Shown piece after piece: positions 26,157 through 35,473 of a DNA stretch of 64,000 nucleotides. The stretch covers positions 62,001-126,000 of the forward strand of contig NZ_BOSL01000002.1 in the NCBI RefSeq assembly GCF_018403325.1, in the 5' to 3' direction. The stretch comes from Paenibacillus vini (GTDB lineage: Bacteria > Bacillota > Bacilli > Paenibacillales > Paenibacillaceae). The position numbers were made by a program, and so were the translations under genes. Each line of letters starts with the position of its first letter. Position 1 is the stretch's first letter. The notes beneath the pieces were generated by a model. The model had not been told where the DNA came from. It did not search any database and saw only the letters and a list, made by a program, of their open reading frames with translations.

Positions 26157-27998
26157 ATGCATGAAAGAAAACAAATCCGCAACATTGCGATTATTGCTCA
26201 CGTAGACCACGGCAAAACGACGCTTGTCGACAAACTGCTTCAACAGTCCGGTATTTACCGGGAACATGAATCCGTCCAGGAACGCGCGATGGATTCCAAT
26301 GATCTGGAACGCGAACGCGGAATTACCATTCTGGCCAAAAATACCGCGATCACTTATAAAGATTATTTGATTAACATTGTGGATACTCCGGGACACGCCG
26401 ACTTTGGCGGCGAAGTGGAACGGATTATGAAGATGGTAGACGGCGTGCTGTTGGTCGTCGATGCTTACGAAGGCTGCATGCCGCAGACCAAATTCGTACT
26501 TCGTAAAGCGCTTGAACATCAGTTGACCCCGATTGTCGTCGTTAATAAGATTGACCGCCCTGCAGCCCGCCCTGCGGAAGTAATTGATGAAGTACTCGAT
26601 CTGTTCATCGAGCTTGAAGCGAACGATGAACAGCTTGAATTCCCCGTTGTATATGCATCCGCTTTGAACGGAACCTCCAGTTTGAACCCTGAAAAACAGG
26701 ATGAGAACATGCTGGCTCTTTACGAAACGATCATCGACCATATCCCGGCTCCTACGGAGAACGTGGAAGAACCGCTCCAATTTCTCGTCACTTTGATGGA
26801 CTATAATGAATATCTGGGCCGAATTGCGATTGGCCGTGTCAATCGTGGCGTGATTCGCCAAGGTCAACCCGTTGCGGTTATGACACGCGACGGCGGTAAG
26901 AAATCAGCCCGCATCGAGAAGCTGTTTGGCTTCCAAGGGCTGAAACGCGTTGAAATTGAAGAAGCCGGAGCCGGCGATATCGTGGCGATCGCAGGGATTA
27001 AAGATATCAATATCGGAGAGACCATTGCCGATCCGAATCAACCGGAAGCTTTGCCTGTTCTGAAAATCGACGAACCGACGCTGCAAATGACCTTCCTGGT
27101 TAATAACAGTCCGTTTGCCGGACGCGAAGGAAAATGGGTAACCTCCCGTAAACTTCGCGAGCGGTTGCTTAAAGAACTGGAAACCGACGTTTCTCTGCGC
27201 GTCGACGAAACCGATAGCCCGGATGCGTTTATCGTTTCGGGACGCGGTGAGCTGCATCTCGGTATCCTGATCGAGAATATGCGCCGCGAAGGTTATGAGC
27301 TCCAAGTGTCGAAGCCGGAAGTTATCGTCAAAGAAATTGACGGCATGAAGATGGAGCCGGTGGAACGGTTGCTGATCGATGTGCCTGAAGAGAGCATGGG
27401 CTCCGTAATGGAAAGCCTTGGCTCGCGTAAAGCGGAAATGGTCAATATGATCAACAATGGTAATGGACAGGTTCGCCTGGAATTCCTGATTCCGGCTCGC
27501 GGTCTGATCGGTTACAGCACTCACTTCCTGACATTGACTCGCGGCTACGGCGTTATGAACCATGCGTTCGATAGCTATGGACCGCTTATTGGCGGCCAGG
27601 TCGGCGGACGTCATGAGGGCGTGCTTGTTTCGAGCGAAAACGGCGTTTCCACTCTGTACGGAATTTTGTCCATCGAAGATCGCGGTATCCTGTTCTTGGA
27701 GCCGGGAGCTGAGATCTATGAGGGAATGATCGTCGGAGAGCATACTCGCGACAACGATATCGTCGTCAATATCTGCAAAGAAAAGCAATTGACGAACGTT
27801 CGCTCGGCGACCAAAGACGATACGGTTAAGATGAAAACGCCTCGGCTCTTCTCGCTGGAGCAGGCGCTTGAATATTTGAATGATGACGAGTATTGCGAAA
27901 TTACTCCGAAATCGGTTCGTCTCCGTAAGAAGATCTTGAACAAGAGCGAACGCGAACGTGCCGAAAAACATCGCAAAAATGCGGAAGCCAATCTATAA
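26157..27998 (+). CDS. typA: translational GTPase TypA/BipA
   Basis: 613 residues, standard length. G1 [13 protein letters not shown] (about 15-27), G3 DTPGHAD and G4 NKIDRP are present, then EF-G-like domains III and V and the TypA-specific C-terminal domain. A ribosome-associated GTPase involved in 50S assembly and cold or stress adaptation. Followed by ylaH as in the Bacillus ylaG-ylaH order. ATG follows GAAAGGATATGGAG. Confidence 0.96.
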   Translation: MHERKQIRNIAIIAHVDHGKTTLVDKLLQQSGIYREHESVQERAMDSNDLERERGITILAKNTAITYKDYLINIVDTPGHADFGGEVERIMKMVDGVLLVVDAYEGCMPQTKFVLRKALEHQLTPIVVVNKIDRPAARPAEVIDEVLDLFIELEANDEQLEFPVVYASALNGTSSLNPEKQDENMLALYETIIDHIPAPTENVEEPLQFLVTLMDYNEYLGRIAIGRVNRGVIRQGQPVAVMTRDGGKKSARIEKLFGFQGLKRVEIEEAGAGDIVAIAGIKDINIGETIADPNQPEALPVLKIDEPTLQMTFLVNNSPFAGREGKWVTSRKLRERLLKELETDVSLRVDETDSPDAFIVSGRGELHLGILIENMRREGYELQVSKPEVIVKEIDGMKMEPVERLLIDVPEESMGSVMESLGSRKAEMVNMINNGNGQVRLEFLIPARGLIGYSTHFLTLTRGYGVMNHAFDSYGPLIGGQVGGRHEGVLVSSENGVSTLYGILSIEDRGILFLEPGAEIYEGMIVGEHTRDNDIVVNICKEKQLTNVRSATKDDTVKMKTPRLFSLEQALEYLNDDEYCEITPKSVRLRKKILNKSERERAEKHRKNAEANL

Positions 27999-28031
27999 TA
28001 ATTACTAACGATATTGAAGGAGGGACCCGTC

Positions 28032-28346
28032 TTGCAGGCTTGGTTTGCGCAAAATCCGGTAATATCCTACATTCTAATTTATGTGCTTGTGATTTTCGTG
28101 TACAACAAAGTGTTCCGTACCCAACAGAAGCTCCCGCTTCTGAAGGAGATTATCCTTTACCTGCTTATGGCGATCGGTTCTTTCCTTCTGCTTATTTTTC
28201 AGATCGATAAGCTGCCGATTATTCAATGTCTTCTCGTAGCCGTGGTTTTGATGCTGATGGTGCGAATCCGTTATTTTGTAGAAGGACGTCGGAGCCGGAA
28301 GGACAAGTCCGCTTCCGAGCCGTCCGCCTTGAATAAGCAGGACTAG
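28032..28346 (+). CDS. ylaH: YlaH-like membrane protein
   Basis: 104 residues. The TTG at 28032 is taken as start because AAGGAGGG lies 7 bases upstream; an in-frame TTG at 28014 precedes that site. Helices at about 10-28, 40-58 and 62-78, followed by a basic cytoplasmic tail. The sequence and the position after typA match Bacillus YlaH, a protein of unknown function. Confidence 0.8.
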   Translation: MQAWFAQNPVISYILIYVLVIFVYNKVFRTQQKLPLLKEIILYLLMAIGSFLLLIFQIDKLPIIQCLLVAVVLMLMVRIRYFVEGRRSRKDKSASEPSALNKQD

Positions 28347-28437
28347 TCCTGCTGTCCGTGGAGGCTGTAACTAATCGCGGTCTCTATTCGTTATTATTCA
28401 TGCGGCTTAATACAGACGAAATTAGGTGTTAGATTTC

Positions 28438-29517
28438 ATGAGTTCTAATCGCAGCGGTTTGCCTCCTCGGGGGCAGAACCAAAGAGTAACTTCCAAAGGT
28501 AAGAGTCCGAAGAAAAGAAAAAAATCCGGCGGAAAAACCTTTCTGAAGGTTCTGTTGAGCATTATGATTTTAGCGGTTGTCGGCGTTGGAGCCTATATTG
28601 GTTTCCTTTGGCTGACAGTCGATAAGGTAATTGACGATACAGGGACTTCAGCTAATGTGGCTCCCGAGAAATCGGCTAAGGTAAAGCCGCTCACCATGCT
28701 GCTGCTCGGTACGGATTATCGGCCGAAAACAGGAACCCATCTGAGCGACGTGATGATGGTAATTTCCATGAATCCTGATACAAAATCGGCTACCGTCGTT
28801 TCCTTGCCTCGGGATACCCGATTTGAAATGGACGGCTACAAGACGAATAAGCTAAACGCCTTCTATCCGAATTTCCTGGCAGCCGAGAAGAAGTCGGGCA
28901 TCTCCGCCGAACAGGAAATGAAAACGATGATGGGCAAATATTTCGGCTTGACCATCGATTATGTAACGGTTCTGAACTTTCAAGGTTTCCGCGACATCGT
29001 TGACTCGCTTGGCGGCGTCGACGTAAACGTAGATGCTAACATGTGCTATCGGGACAGTGCCGATGGAACCGATATTAACTTGAAGGCGGGACCGCAGCAT
29101 CTGAACGGTGAGGATGCGCTCGGCTTTGTCCGTTACCGGAAGTCGAATTGTGATCCTAGGACAAAGGCATCGGACGACTTTGACCGTAACCGCCGGCAGA
29201 ACGAAGTGCTGCACGCTCTGATCGATCAGGCGAAATCGTTGAACGGGGTGCTTGGCGCTGGCAAGGTCATCGAATCGGTCGGCAAAAATATGGAGACCGA
29301 TCTGGAATCCAAGCAGATGAAAAATATGATTTCTACTTACTGGAACATCTCCAAGGAAAATGTCGATTTCGTGCCGGTAACCGGACAATGGAAGAGCCCT
29401 TATGTTTATGTGGATGATGACGAGCTGGAACAGGCCAAGCAGGCGCTGAAGAATGAGCTTGCCGGGACGAAAACGCCGCCGTCGGCCGGGGAACCCGACG
29501 AACAAGCAGGCAATTGA
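28438..29517 (+). CDS. LCP (LytR-CpsA-Psr) family cell-wall transferase
   Basis: 359 residues. A basic N-terminal tail (RKKSGGK) is followed by one membrane helix (about 36-58) and the extracytoplasmic LCP domain: LLGTDYRPKTGTHLSDVMMV, SLPRDTRFEMDGY, NFQGFRDIVDSLGGVDV and RYRKSNCDPRTKASDDFDRNRRQ, with the conserved D and R residues that hold the polyprenyl pyrophosphate. LCP enzymes attach teichoic acids or other glycopolymers to peptidoglycan. The RBS is modest (AGGTG); a GTG at 28426 is an alternative start. Confidence 0.92.
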   Translation: MSSNRSGLPPRGQNQRVTSKGKSPKKRKKSGGKTFLKVLLSIMILAVVGVGAYIGFLWLTVDKVIDDTGTSANVAPEKSAKVKPLTMLLLGTDYRPKTGTHLSDVMMVISMNPDTKSATVVSLPRDTRFEMDGYKTNKLNAFYPNFLAAEKKSGISAEQEMKTMMGKYFGLTIDYVTVLNFQGFRDIVDSLGGVDVNVDANMCYRDSADGTDINLKAGPQHLNGEDALGFVRYRKSNCDPRTKASDDFDRNRRQNEVLHALIDQAKSLNGVLGAGKVIESVGKNMETDLESKQMKNMISTYWNISKENVDFVPVTGQWKSPYVYVDDDELEQAKQALKNELAGTKTPPSAGEPDEQAGN

Positions 29518-29520
29518 CGA

Positions 29521-29550
29521 TTGAATGCAAGTTTTTGGCCATGGTATAAT
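29521..29550 (+). promoter_or_regulatory. sigma-A type promoter, extended -10
   Basis: TTGAAT at 29521-29526, an 18-base spacer, then TATAAT at 29545-29550 preceded by TGG (TGn extension). Drives the following oxidase-like gene. Confidence 0.55.
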
Positions 29551-29621
29551 ACAATTAGTTATACGGTTTGTTTTAATTATGAAGAATCTAATGACGATTA
29601 GCACTACAGGAGGGCTGGCAT

Positions 29622-30074
29622 ATGTCCGAACTCGTAACCCAATTGTCTGAACCGTTATACGCTGCATTCCAGTCCGAAACATTTGTTTTGCTGAGTACGG
29701 TGGACGAAGAATCCGGGGGACCGACTTCCAGTGCAATTTCCTGGATTTACGCCCTGGACCATTCCACGCTGCGTTTTACCCTCGATCACCGGTCGAGATT
29801 GGTCCGAAACATCAAGGCCCATCCGAGAATTACGGTTACCGTGTTTGGCGAGGAGACGATTTATGCGATCAACGGTAAAGCTGAGGTCGTTCAAGACCCG
29901 CTTGATGGGGTTCATTTCAAAATGTGCTGCTTCGACATGAAGATTGACGCGGTCCGCAATGCGCTGTTTTATGGAGCGCAGCTTGCCTCCGCGCCGTCCT
30001 ATGCCAAAGTATATGATCATCGTGCGGCGGAACTCTTGGACAACCAAGTGTTTGCTGCCATGAAAAAAGCCTAG
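29622..30074 (+). CDS. pyridoxamine 5'-phosphate oxidase-family protein
   Basis: 150 residues forming a split-barrel flavin-binding fold: FVLLSTVDEESGGPTSSAISWIYALD then RFTLDHRSRLVRNIKAHPRITVTVFG, the usual FMN-binding region. It is likely an FMN- or F420-type oxidoreductase or a heme-degrading relative; the substrate cannot be told. AGGAGGG precedes ATG. It has its own promoter and a terminator at 30063. Confidence 0.8.
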   Translation: MSELVTQLSEPLYAAFQSETFVLLSTVDEESGGPTSSAISWIYALDHSTLRFTLDHRSRLVRNIKAHPRITVTVFGEETIYAINGKAEVVQDPLDGVHFKMCCFDMKIDAVRNALFYGAQLASAPSYAKVYDHRAAELLDNQVFAAMKKA

Positions 30075-30100
30075 CGAATTTTTCGCTGGGCTTTTTCTTT
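30063..30100. terminator. terminator after the oxidase-like gene
   Basis: AAAGCCTAGCGAA pairs with TTCGCTGGGCTTT, followed by TTCTTTT. It may also serve the convergent lipoprotein gene, since the - strand reads into TTTTTT. Confidence 0.75.
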
Positions 30101-30119
30101 TGGGACATCCCATTTCGAG

Positions 30120-30794
30120 TTATCTGCCTGGGGCCATTTGCATCTCTTTGGTTCCGCGGTTCTTGGTACGGTTGTCGCCTTGCTGACCGCCGGTTCTATC
30201 ATTAATGGTTCCATTGCTGCGGATTCCGTCGTTGACATTGCCGGTCCCGTTATTCTGAACCTTAGGCGCATTGTCCCTCGGACGGGTATCACCCGGCATC
30301 TGCGGCACGATTCGACCGATAATGTCGGCCAGCTCGGTTGCAAACCCGCCGATCGGATTGCCGTTCGCTATTTTATCGCCGATTTCGGCAATCCGCTGGT
30401 TCAGATCGATATCGGCGGTCACAATAGCGCCAGCACCTTGGGGATCCTTACGGAGCGCCTCGGCTACCGTATATTTGATGTTTCCTACTCGGGCGCGTTC
30501 CAGTTTTGAATCGACATCGATGCCAACAACCGCAGTTCTACCCATGACGACGCAATGAGCGCCTTTTACGCCAGGTACCCTTTTTACTAGTTCTTCCAAA
30601 TGGTTTTGTCTTTCTGTCGCCGACAGCGCCCTGGTACCTGTACCATCTGTCATATTCCTGTTCCCGTCGTTTGTGCTTTGAGCACGGGGACCGTTGTTAG
30701 TTTGATTCTGAGGAGAGGGTGATGCCTTTTCAGTTGCCGTACCGCAGCTAGTAAGCAGAAAAATCGTCAATAACAAACACAGCCATATTCGCAT
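30120..30794 (-). CDS. YhcN/YlaJ family sporulation lipoprotein
   Basis: 224 residues with a type II signal peptide (lipobox LLTSC, C17), a N/Q/G-rich linker, and a YhcN/YlaJ domain (about 60-160) including GVKGAHCVVMGRTAVVGIDV. A second low-complexity tail is rich in N, G and R. Family members are spore inner-membrane-associated lipoproteins. It sits next to ylaK, as Bacillus ylaJ does. AAAGGACGGTGG lies upstream of ATG. Probably forespore-expressed; no clear sigma-G promoter was assigned. Confidence 0.85.
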   Translation of the reverse strand: MRIWLCLLLTIFLLTSCGTATEKASPSPQNQTNNGPRAQSTNDGNRNMTDGTGTRALSATERQNHLEELVKRVPGVKGAHCVVMGRTAVVGIDVDSKLERARVGNIKYTVAEALRKDPQGAGAIVTADIDLNQRIAEIGDKIANGNPIGGFATELADIIGRIVPQMPGDTRPRDNAPKVQNNGTGNVNDGIRSNGTINDRTGGQQGDNRTKNRGTKEMQMAPGR

Positions 30795-30915
30795 GAACTG
30801 CCACCGTCCTTTCAGTAGGGATCTTGTAGTAAACTATACTTTTTAACATTTCCCGGACGGGGGAAAGTATGTATGTGAATTAGAGGCTGCAAGATGTTCG
30901 GTGGAGGGGATATTC

Positions 30916-32247
30916 GTGAAAAAAATCTTTGTGCTCGATACCAATGTTTTGCTGCATGATCCGAATGCAATATTTGCTTTTGACGAGCATGAGGTAGTCA
31001 TACCGGCGGTAGTCCTGGAAGAAATCGACTCCAAGAAGCGGAATGCGGAAGAAATTGGCCGCAATGCGCGCAGGGTATCCCGGCTTCTGGATGGACTTCG
31101 TGAAATCGGTCATTTGCATGACGGAGTTCTGCTGGAAAGCGGGGGGAGGCTGAAGGTGGAACTGAACCACCGCAGTTTTCTCAAGGTACAGGAGATGTTC
31201 GGCGAGATTACGAACGATAACCGGATATTGGCCGTGGCGCTCAACTATCATCTGGAACAGCAAGATAATAATGAACCGCGTCCTGTCGTACTGGTCAGCA
31301 AGGATGTGCTTGTCCGGATCAAAGCCGATGTTTTGGGCTTGAACGCCCAGGATTATTTGTCCGACCGCACAGCCGGCCCGTCGGATTTATACTCCGGATA
31401 CTCTACCCTTAAAGTGCATCCTTCCGTTATCGATGAATTTTATTCATACCGTTATTTACCGATAAAACCGCTGGGACTTTCCTATAATCTCTATCCGCAT
31501 GAGTTTGTTATTTTAAAAGATGAAATGGGCACCGGAAAATCGGCGCTACTGCGTGTTAATTGGGATGCTTCCAAACTTGAGCCGCTATATTTAAGCAATG
31601 ATTCCGTTTGGGGGATCAGCGCCCGCAATGCCCAGCAGAGGATGGCGCTGGAATTGCTGTTGAACGATGAGATTCCGCTCGTAACCATAACAGGTAAAGC
31701 GGGGACCGGGAAAACATTGTTGGCGCTGGCCGCCGGTTTAATGAAAGTGGAAGATGACCATAAATATAAAAAGCTTCTAATCGCACGCCCGGTCGTTCCG
31801 ATGGGCAAGGACATCGGTTATTTGCCGGGTGAGAAGGATGAAAAGCTCCGCCCCTGGATGCAGCCGATCTATGATAATCTCGAGTATTTATTCGATACGA
31901 AGAAGTCCGGCGATATCGAGAAAATTTTGATGGGGCTGGGAAGCATACAGGTTGAGGCGCTGACTTACATCCGCGGGCGCTCGATTCCCGGGCAGTTCAT
32001 TATTGTGGACGAAGCGCAAAATTTGACCCGGCATGAAGTGAAGACGATCGTCTCCCGGGTAGGTGAGGGAAGCAAAATCATTTTAATGGGAGACCCTGAG
32101 CAAATCGACCATCCTTATCTCGATTCGGCCAGCAATGGCTTGACCTACCTGGTGGAAAGGTTTAAGGAACAGGGAATCAGCGGCCACATTACTTTGGAAA
32201 AAGGGGAGCGTTCCAAGCTGGCCCAACTGGCTGCGGACCTGCTCTAG
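30916..32247 (+). CDS. ylaK: PIN-PhoH fusion ATPase/ribonuclease (YlaK)
   Basis: 443 residues from GTG 30916 with GGAGGGG upstream. The N-terminal PIN domain (about 1-140) has acidic residues D8 (VLDTNVLLHD), E35-E36 and D130. The C-terminal PhoH ATPase has Walker A GKAGTGKT at 260-267 and Walker B FIIVDEAQN. Such PIN-PhoH proteins are RNA-directed ATPase/nucleases (PhoH2 family). Oddly, a second P-loop-like string, EMGTGKSALLR at 203-213, lies in the linker; it is probably chance. It starts divergently from the ylaJ-like gene. Confidence 0.92.
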   Translation: MKKIFVLDTNVLLHDPNAIFAFDEHEVVIPAVVLEEIDSKKRNAEEIGRNARRVSRLLDGLREIGHLHDGVLLESGGRLKVELNHRSFLKVQEMFGEITNDNRILAVALNYHLEQQDNNEPRPVVLVSKDVLVRIKADVLGLNAQDYLSDRTAGPSDLYSGYSTLKVHPSVIDEFYSYRYLPIKPLGLSYNLYPHEFVILKDEMGTGKSALLRVNWDASKLEPLYLSNDSVWGISARNAQQRMALELLLNDEIPLVTITGKAGTGKTLLALAAGLMKVEDDHKYKKLLIARPVVPMGKDIGYLPGEKDEKLRPWMQPIYDNLEYLFDTKKSGDIEKILMGLGSIQVEALTYIRGRSIPGQFIIVDEAQNLTRHEVKTIVSRVGEGSKIILMGDPEQIDHPYLDSASNGLTYLVERFKEQGISGHITLEKGERSKLAQLAADLL

Positions 32248-32272
32248 CCATTGACATAAGAGACCGCTGTTA

Positions 32273-32304
32273 CAATGCCGAAGCGAAAGCTTCGGCATTT
32301 TTTA
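32273..32304 (+). terminator. intrinsic terminator after ylaK
   Basis: AATGCCGAAGC-gaaa-GCTTCGGCATT with a GNRA tetraloop and a following T run. Confidence 0.9.
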
Positions 32305-32394
32305 CCGTGACGTCATTTTTGTAATGATTTGTAAGGACAATCTCCGAGGAGATTTGTTACAATAGGGGGTAACAAGCGGAGAGGAAGAACCGGT

Positions 32395-33648
32395 GTGAAG
32401 CGAAAAAACCATTGGGTGCTTTTTGCCATCCTTTTACTCGCCTTGATCAATTTGTCGCCAAGCGAAACATCGACCCTGATGAGATCTGAGGACCAAGGAG
32501 AAACGGAGCCGATAACGCCGCAAAGCCTGGAAACGGAGAATGACCCAGGCTCTATTTCGGTTGCGGTTCAATTGAATGAATCCGATTTTTTGCGTCTACA
32601 ACAGCTGAATCAGCAGGTGGTGGATGAATATCATATTGAAGTTGAGCTGAGAAATCTTCCGGCCGGAAAGGATTATTCGGCTATTCGGCAGGAATTGGAA
32701 CTGGGAGATTCTCCGGATGTTCTCCTGCTGAACAATACATGGATCCGGAGATTTGCTTCCGGCGGCTACTTGCTTCCGACCGAAAGTTATTATTCGGGTT
32801 CTTTGACCGGCGAAGTGTTAAGCGCTTCCTTAACACAAAATGAGTGGAATGGTTATGTATGGGCGGTTCCGATGGATGCCGATCCTTACGTATGGGTGTA
32901 TCATCCCGGTAAGCTAAAAGAGGCCGGGCTGGAATTTCCCGCATCGGGGAGCGATTGGGGAGCGCTGCTAAGCGCTTATAAGAAACATCCTTCATCCCCT
33001 TATTTGTTCGCATTGGATTTTAACGACCCTTATGCTGTGATGTCGTTCATGTGGCAGCTGACGGGACAACGCGGTTCAACGGATGAGACATCCTTGTTCA
33101 AGCCCACCGAGGAGCTGGAAGCGGTAGTTCAGCAACTGGATACGATGAAGCCTTTCTTGACGACTCTAGGAGCACCGGGGGAAGAAGAAACGTGGAATAA
33201 ACTGTTCAACGGAGAAGCGGCCTTTGCCTTGGTAAGGTGGAGCGATGCTAAGCGGCACCAGCATCCGAATCTCAAAATCGTCTACCCGGACCAGGAATCA
33301 CCTGCAGGCGGAGCATGGGTAGGAGGAAGAAGTTACACCGTCTCGGCGCGATCGGGTAATAAAGAAGCGGCCGGTCTGTGGATTACAGCAATGACAACCC
33401 AGCTTCAGCAGCGTCAGTGGTTTGACTTAACGGGATATTTGCCAGTGTTAAAAACGATGTACTATCAAGCGTCCCGCAATGGACTTCCTGCCTGGATCCC
33501 GGCTTCATTCGTAAATGGAAAGGGAACTCCGCTGCCCGTGGGGGCCGGAATTCCCTTGCTAATGGAGAAATATGGCGCATTGTCCTCATCTTTTTTATAC
33601 GGGGAGCTCAGTTATAAATCCTACTTAAGTGAATTAGAGTCCTTATAA
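32395..33648 (+). CDS. orphan extracellular solute-binding protein (family 1-like)
   Basis: 417 residues from GTG 32395 with GGAGAGGAAG upstream. A hydrophobic N-terminal segment (about 7-22) acts as signal or anchor, but no lipobox cysteine is present, unusual for a Gram-positive binding protein. The rest has the family-1 pattern: SPDVLLLNNTWIRRFASGGYLLP, WAVPMDADPYVWVYHPGKLKEAG, FNGEAAFALVRWSDA. No permease or ATPase gene is adjacent. It could be a secreted sugar binder or a sensor partner. It converges with the next gene 12 bases apart. Confidence 0.75.
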   Translation: MKRKNHWVLFAILLLALINLSPSETSTLMRSEDQGETEPITPQSLETENDPGSISVAVQLNESDFLRLQQLNQQVVDEYHIEVELRNLPAGKDYSAIRQELELGDSPDVLLLNNTWIRRFASGGYLLPTESYYSGSLTGEVLSASLTQNEWNGYVWAVPMDADPYVWVYHPGKLKEAGLEFPASGSDWGALLSAYKKHPSSPYLFALDFNDPYAVMSFMWQLTGQRGSTDETSLFKPTEELEAVVQQLDTMKPFLTTLGAPGEEETWNKLFNGEAAFALVRWSDAKRHQHPNLKIVYPDQESPAGGAWVGGRSYTVSARSGNKEAAGLWITAMTTQLQQRQWFDLTGYLPVLKTMYYQASRNGLPAWIPASFVNGKGTPLPVGAGIPLLMEKYGALSSSFLYGELSYKSYLSELESL

Positions 33649-33659
33649 GTTCGTTATTC

Positions 33660-34769
33660 TCATAAAACAATTTTTAGTTTCACAATCAGGGTTCCCTCTC
33701 GGATGTCCGCTTCGGTGGCTTCGACGAAGGGAACTATTTTTTTGGGATAAAATCCGAGATCGAAATCTTCCTCAAGCTCGGCTCTTGTCGTATCCGGCAG
33801 TTCCAGGCCGTTAAACAGCAGCCGGTCCACATGGAAGATGATACAATTTTGCGGTTCGTTTTCAACGGTATAATGGCCCTCCACCACTAATTCAAGACCT
33901 TCCCTCCGACCTTGTGCAATAATGCGCCCGTCTTCAAAGACAAAGGACATGTTCTTTAACAGCTCATTTTTTGAGCGGAGAAAATCGTTCAAGTCTGCTT
34001 CCTTGACCGTCAGCGTATAGCCGTTCTTACCGGAAGAGAGACTGTCTTTATGGTCTTTTAAAAAGTCAGGAAAATCGGACATCGCCGTCGCCAGCGCCCG
34101 GAAATGGCGGCGGATTTCATACAATCCGACGTTTTCCCAGTAAGTGGTCAGCTCTTGGATCATTGCTTTCATTTTCTCGGGATCGCTACTTGCGCTTAGC
34201 GAACCGTCCAGGCTTTCCTGCAGAAGGGCGACGCGGTCCCGCTGCTGGAGCAAGGCGGTCTTCATTTGATCAAGGTCGGACGATAACTGATCCAGCTTGC
34301 GTTTCGTTTTCGCCAAACCCGCATATTCCTTTTTGTAGGCATCCATAATATATCGGTCTCGTTCAACGATCAATTGATAATAGTCGAGCATCGTAAAAAA
34401 GTCCTTCAGGCTGTCCGCGGACAACAGCGCCGATAGCAGGGTTTCCCGCTCCCCCATATAGTAAGCGGCAATTCGCTTGCCGGCTTGATCCCGGCTTCCG
34501 CGGATTTGCTCGTTCTTGTCCGCAAGCTGCAGTTCAAGCTGCTGAATCGATTGCTCGGTTTCCTTCTGTTGCGTCTCGATCCGGACAATTTCCCGGTCAA
34601 TCTCCACAATCGACAAGCTCTTCTCCAGAACCTTCAACTCCTCGTCCGACATCGGGGCAGCCGTAGTTTGCATCGGCAGCAAGAGGGTGACGGTAAGAGA
34701 TATCGAGAGGAACAAAGAAGAGATTCTTCTGTTAATTATTTCATCCACGCTCCCCCAATTGGATTCCAT
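33660..34769 (-). CDS. exported coiled-coil protein with C-terminal beta-rich domain
   Basis: 369 residues. A signal peptide or anchor is near 17-38. A long coiled coil (about 42-205) resembles the N-terminal coiled-coil domain of CwlO/PcsB-type cell-wall hydrolases, including the YMGERETLLSALLSADSLKDFF segment. However, the C-terminal half (about 210-369) shows no NlpC/P60 motif; it looks beta-rich (YTLTVKEADLNDFL, ELVVEGHYTVENEPQNCIIFH) and is unrecognised. The start is uncertain: ATG 34769 lacks an RBS, and GTG 34748 lies too close to GGGGGAG. Perhaps a wall-hydrolase regulator (inference). Confidence 0.7.
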   Translation of the reverse strand: MESNWGSVDEIINRRISSLFLSISLTVTLLLPMQTTAAPMSDEELKVLEKSLSIVEIDREIVRIETQQKETEQSIQQLELQLADKNEQIRGSRDQAGKRIAAYYMGERETLLSALLSADSLKDFFTMLDYYQLIVERDRYIMDAYKKEYAGLAKTKRKLDQLSSDLDQMKTALLQQRDRVALLQESLDGSLSASSDPEKMKAMIQELTTYWENVGLYEIRRHFRALATAMSDFPDFLKDHKDSLSSGKNGYTLTVKEADLNDFLRSKNELLKNMSFVFEDGRIIAQGRREGLELVVEGHYTVENEPQNCIIFHVDRLLFNGLELPDTTRAELEEDFDLGFYPKKIVPFVEATEADIREGTLIVKLKIVL

Positions 34770-34833
34770 CCATATATATGATACCAGTAAACCAAATATC
34801 AGTAAGTCATTTTATTCCTATCGAACTAAAAAT

Positions 34834-34872
34834 GAAAAAAGGCGGTCCGGTGTTGGCCGGATCGCCTTTAAT
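34834..34872 (-). terminator. terminator for the DUF2626 gene
   Basis: Read on the - strand, AAGGCGATCCGG pairs with CCGGACCGCCTT and is followed by TTTTCATTTTT. Confidence 0.85.
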
Positions 34873-34891
34873 CGGTTTGGAACAGAGGGGA

Positions 34892-35128
34892 TTACAGCGG
34901 CATTCCCATCTGAAAGATTGTCCAATAGCTGAAGCCTGTAAAGGCGACAATCATATAACCCCAGAAGAGCAAAATGTACGTTCTTTCCGTAAATTTCAGA
35001 TAACCGAACAGTACGAAAAAGGCGGTTTGCACGAAGAACAGCAAAGCCATTTCAATCAGGTTGCCGGCGAAAGCCATAAGTCCGATGGCTAATGTGAAAA
35101 AGCCAAGAACGCGGAACATGCGATCCAA
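34892..35128 (-). CDS. DUF2626 family membrane protein (YqgY-like)
   Basis: 78 residues from a TTG start, chosen since GGGGGA lies 8 bases upstream (ATG at 35119 is internal to the family N-terminus). Two to three helices; the pattern MDRMFRVLGFF, then ALLFFVQTAFFVLFGYLKFTERTY, matches DUF2626. Function unknown. It has a strong promoter and its own terminator, so it is monocistronic. Confidence 0.85.
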   Translation of the reverse strand: MDRMFRVLGFFTLAIGLMAFAGNLIEMALLFFVQTAFFVLFGYLKFTERTYILLFWGYMIVAFTGFSYWTIFQMGMPL

Positions 35129-35178
35129 GAGAAAATCCCCCTTTCCTATGTATACACGTCTACCGATTTCTATACCTC

Positions 35179-35207
35179 ATTATACCCGTTACCCCAACAT
35201 GTGTAAA
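35179..35207 (-). promoter_or_regulatory. sigma-A promoter for the DUF2626 gene
   Basis: On the - strand: TTTACA, a 17-base spacer, TATAAT. Near-consensus, about 50 bases upstream of the start codon. Confidence 0.7.
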
Positions 35208-35269
35208 CGAAAAGTCATAATATTTAGCAAGATGTAGCTCGTGCTGTGACATATATTATTGCCTGTCAT

Positions 35270-35304
35270 TCCGAATTAATGAATGGAAATTCGGATTTTT
35301 TTGA
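35270..35304 (+). terminator. terminator-like hairpin without an upstream gene
   Basis: CCGAATT (35271-35277) pairs with AATTCGG (35288-35294), followed by ATTTTTTT. The only upstream gene is on the other strand, so on the + strand it would end a short untranslated RNA or act in the rsfA leader. The rest of 35208-35473 shows no gene. Confidence 0.5.
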
Positions 35305-35473
35305 AACAGGTATGGAGGCGCTTTAAATTGGAAATACATTTTAGTATCAAATAGATTCTATGAACTCTATGAGAGGCATAGAAATGGAGTAAGAAGCTTT
35401 TTACCAGCGAGCCTGCCGGAACTGCCGGTCGGAAGACGGTTATATTAGGATGTCGTTAGGAGGTTTTTATAGC

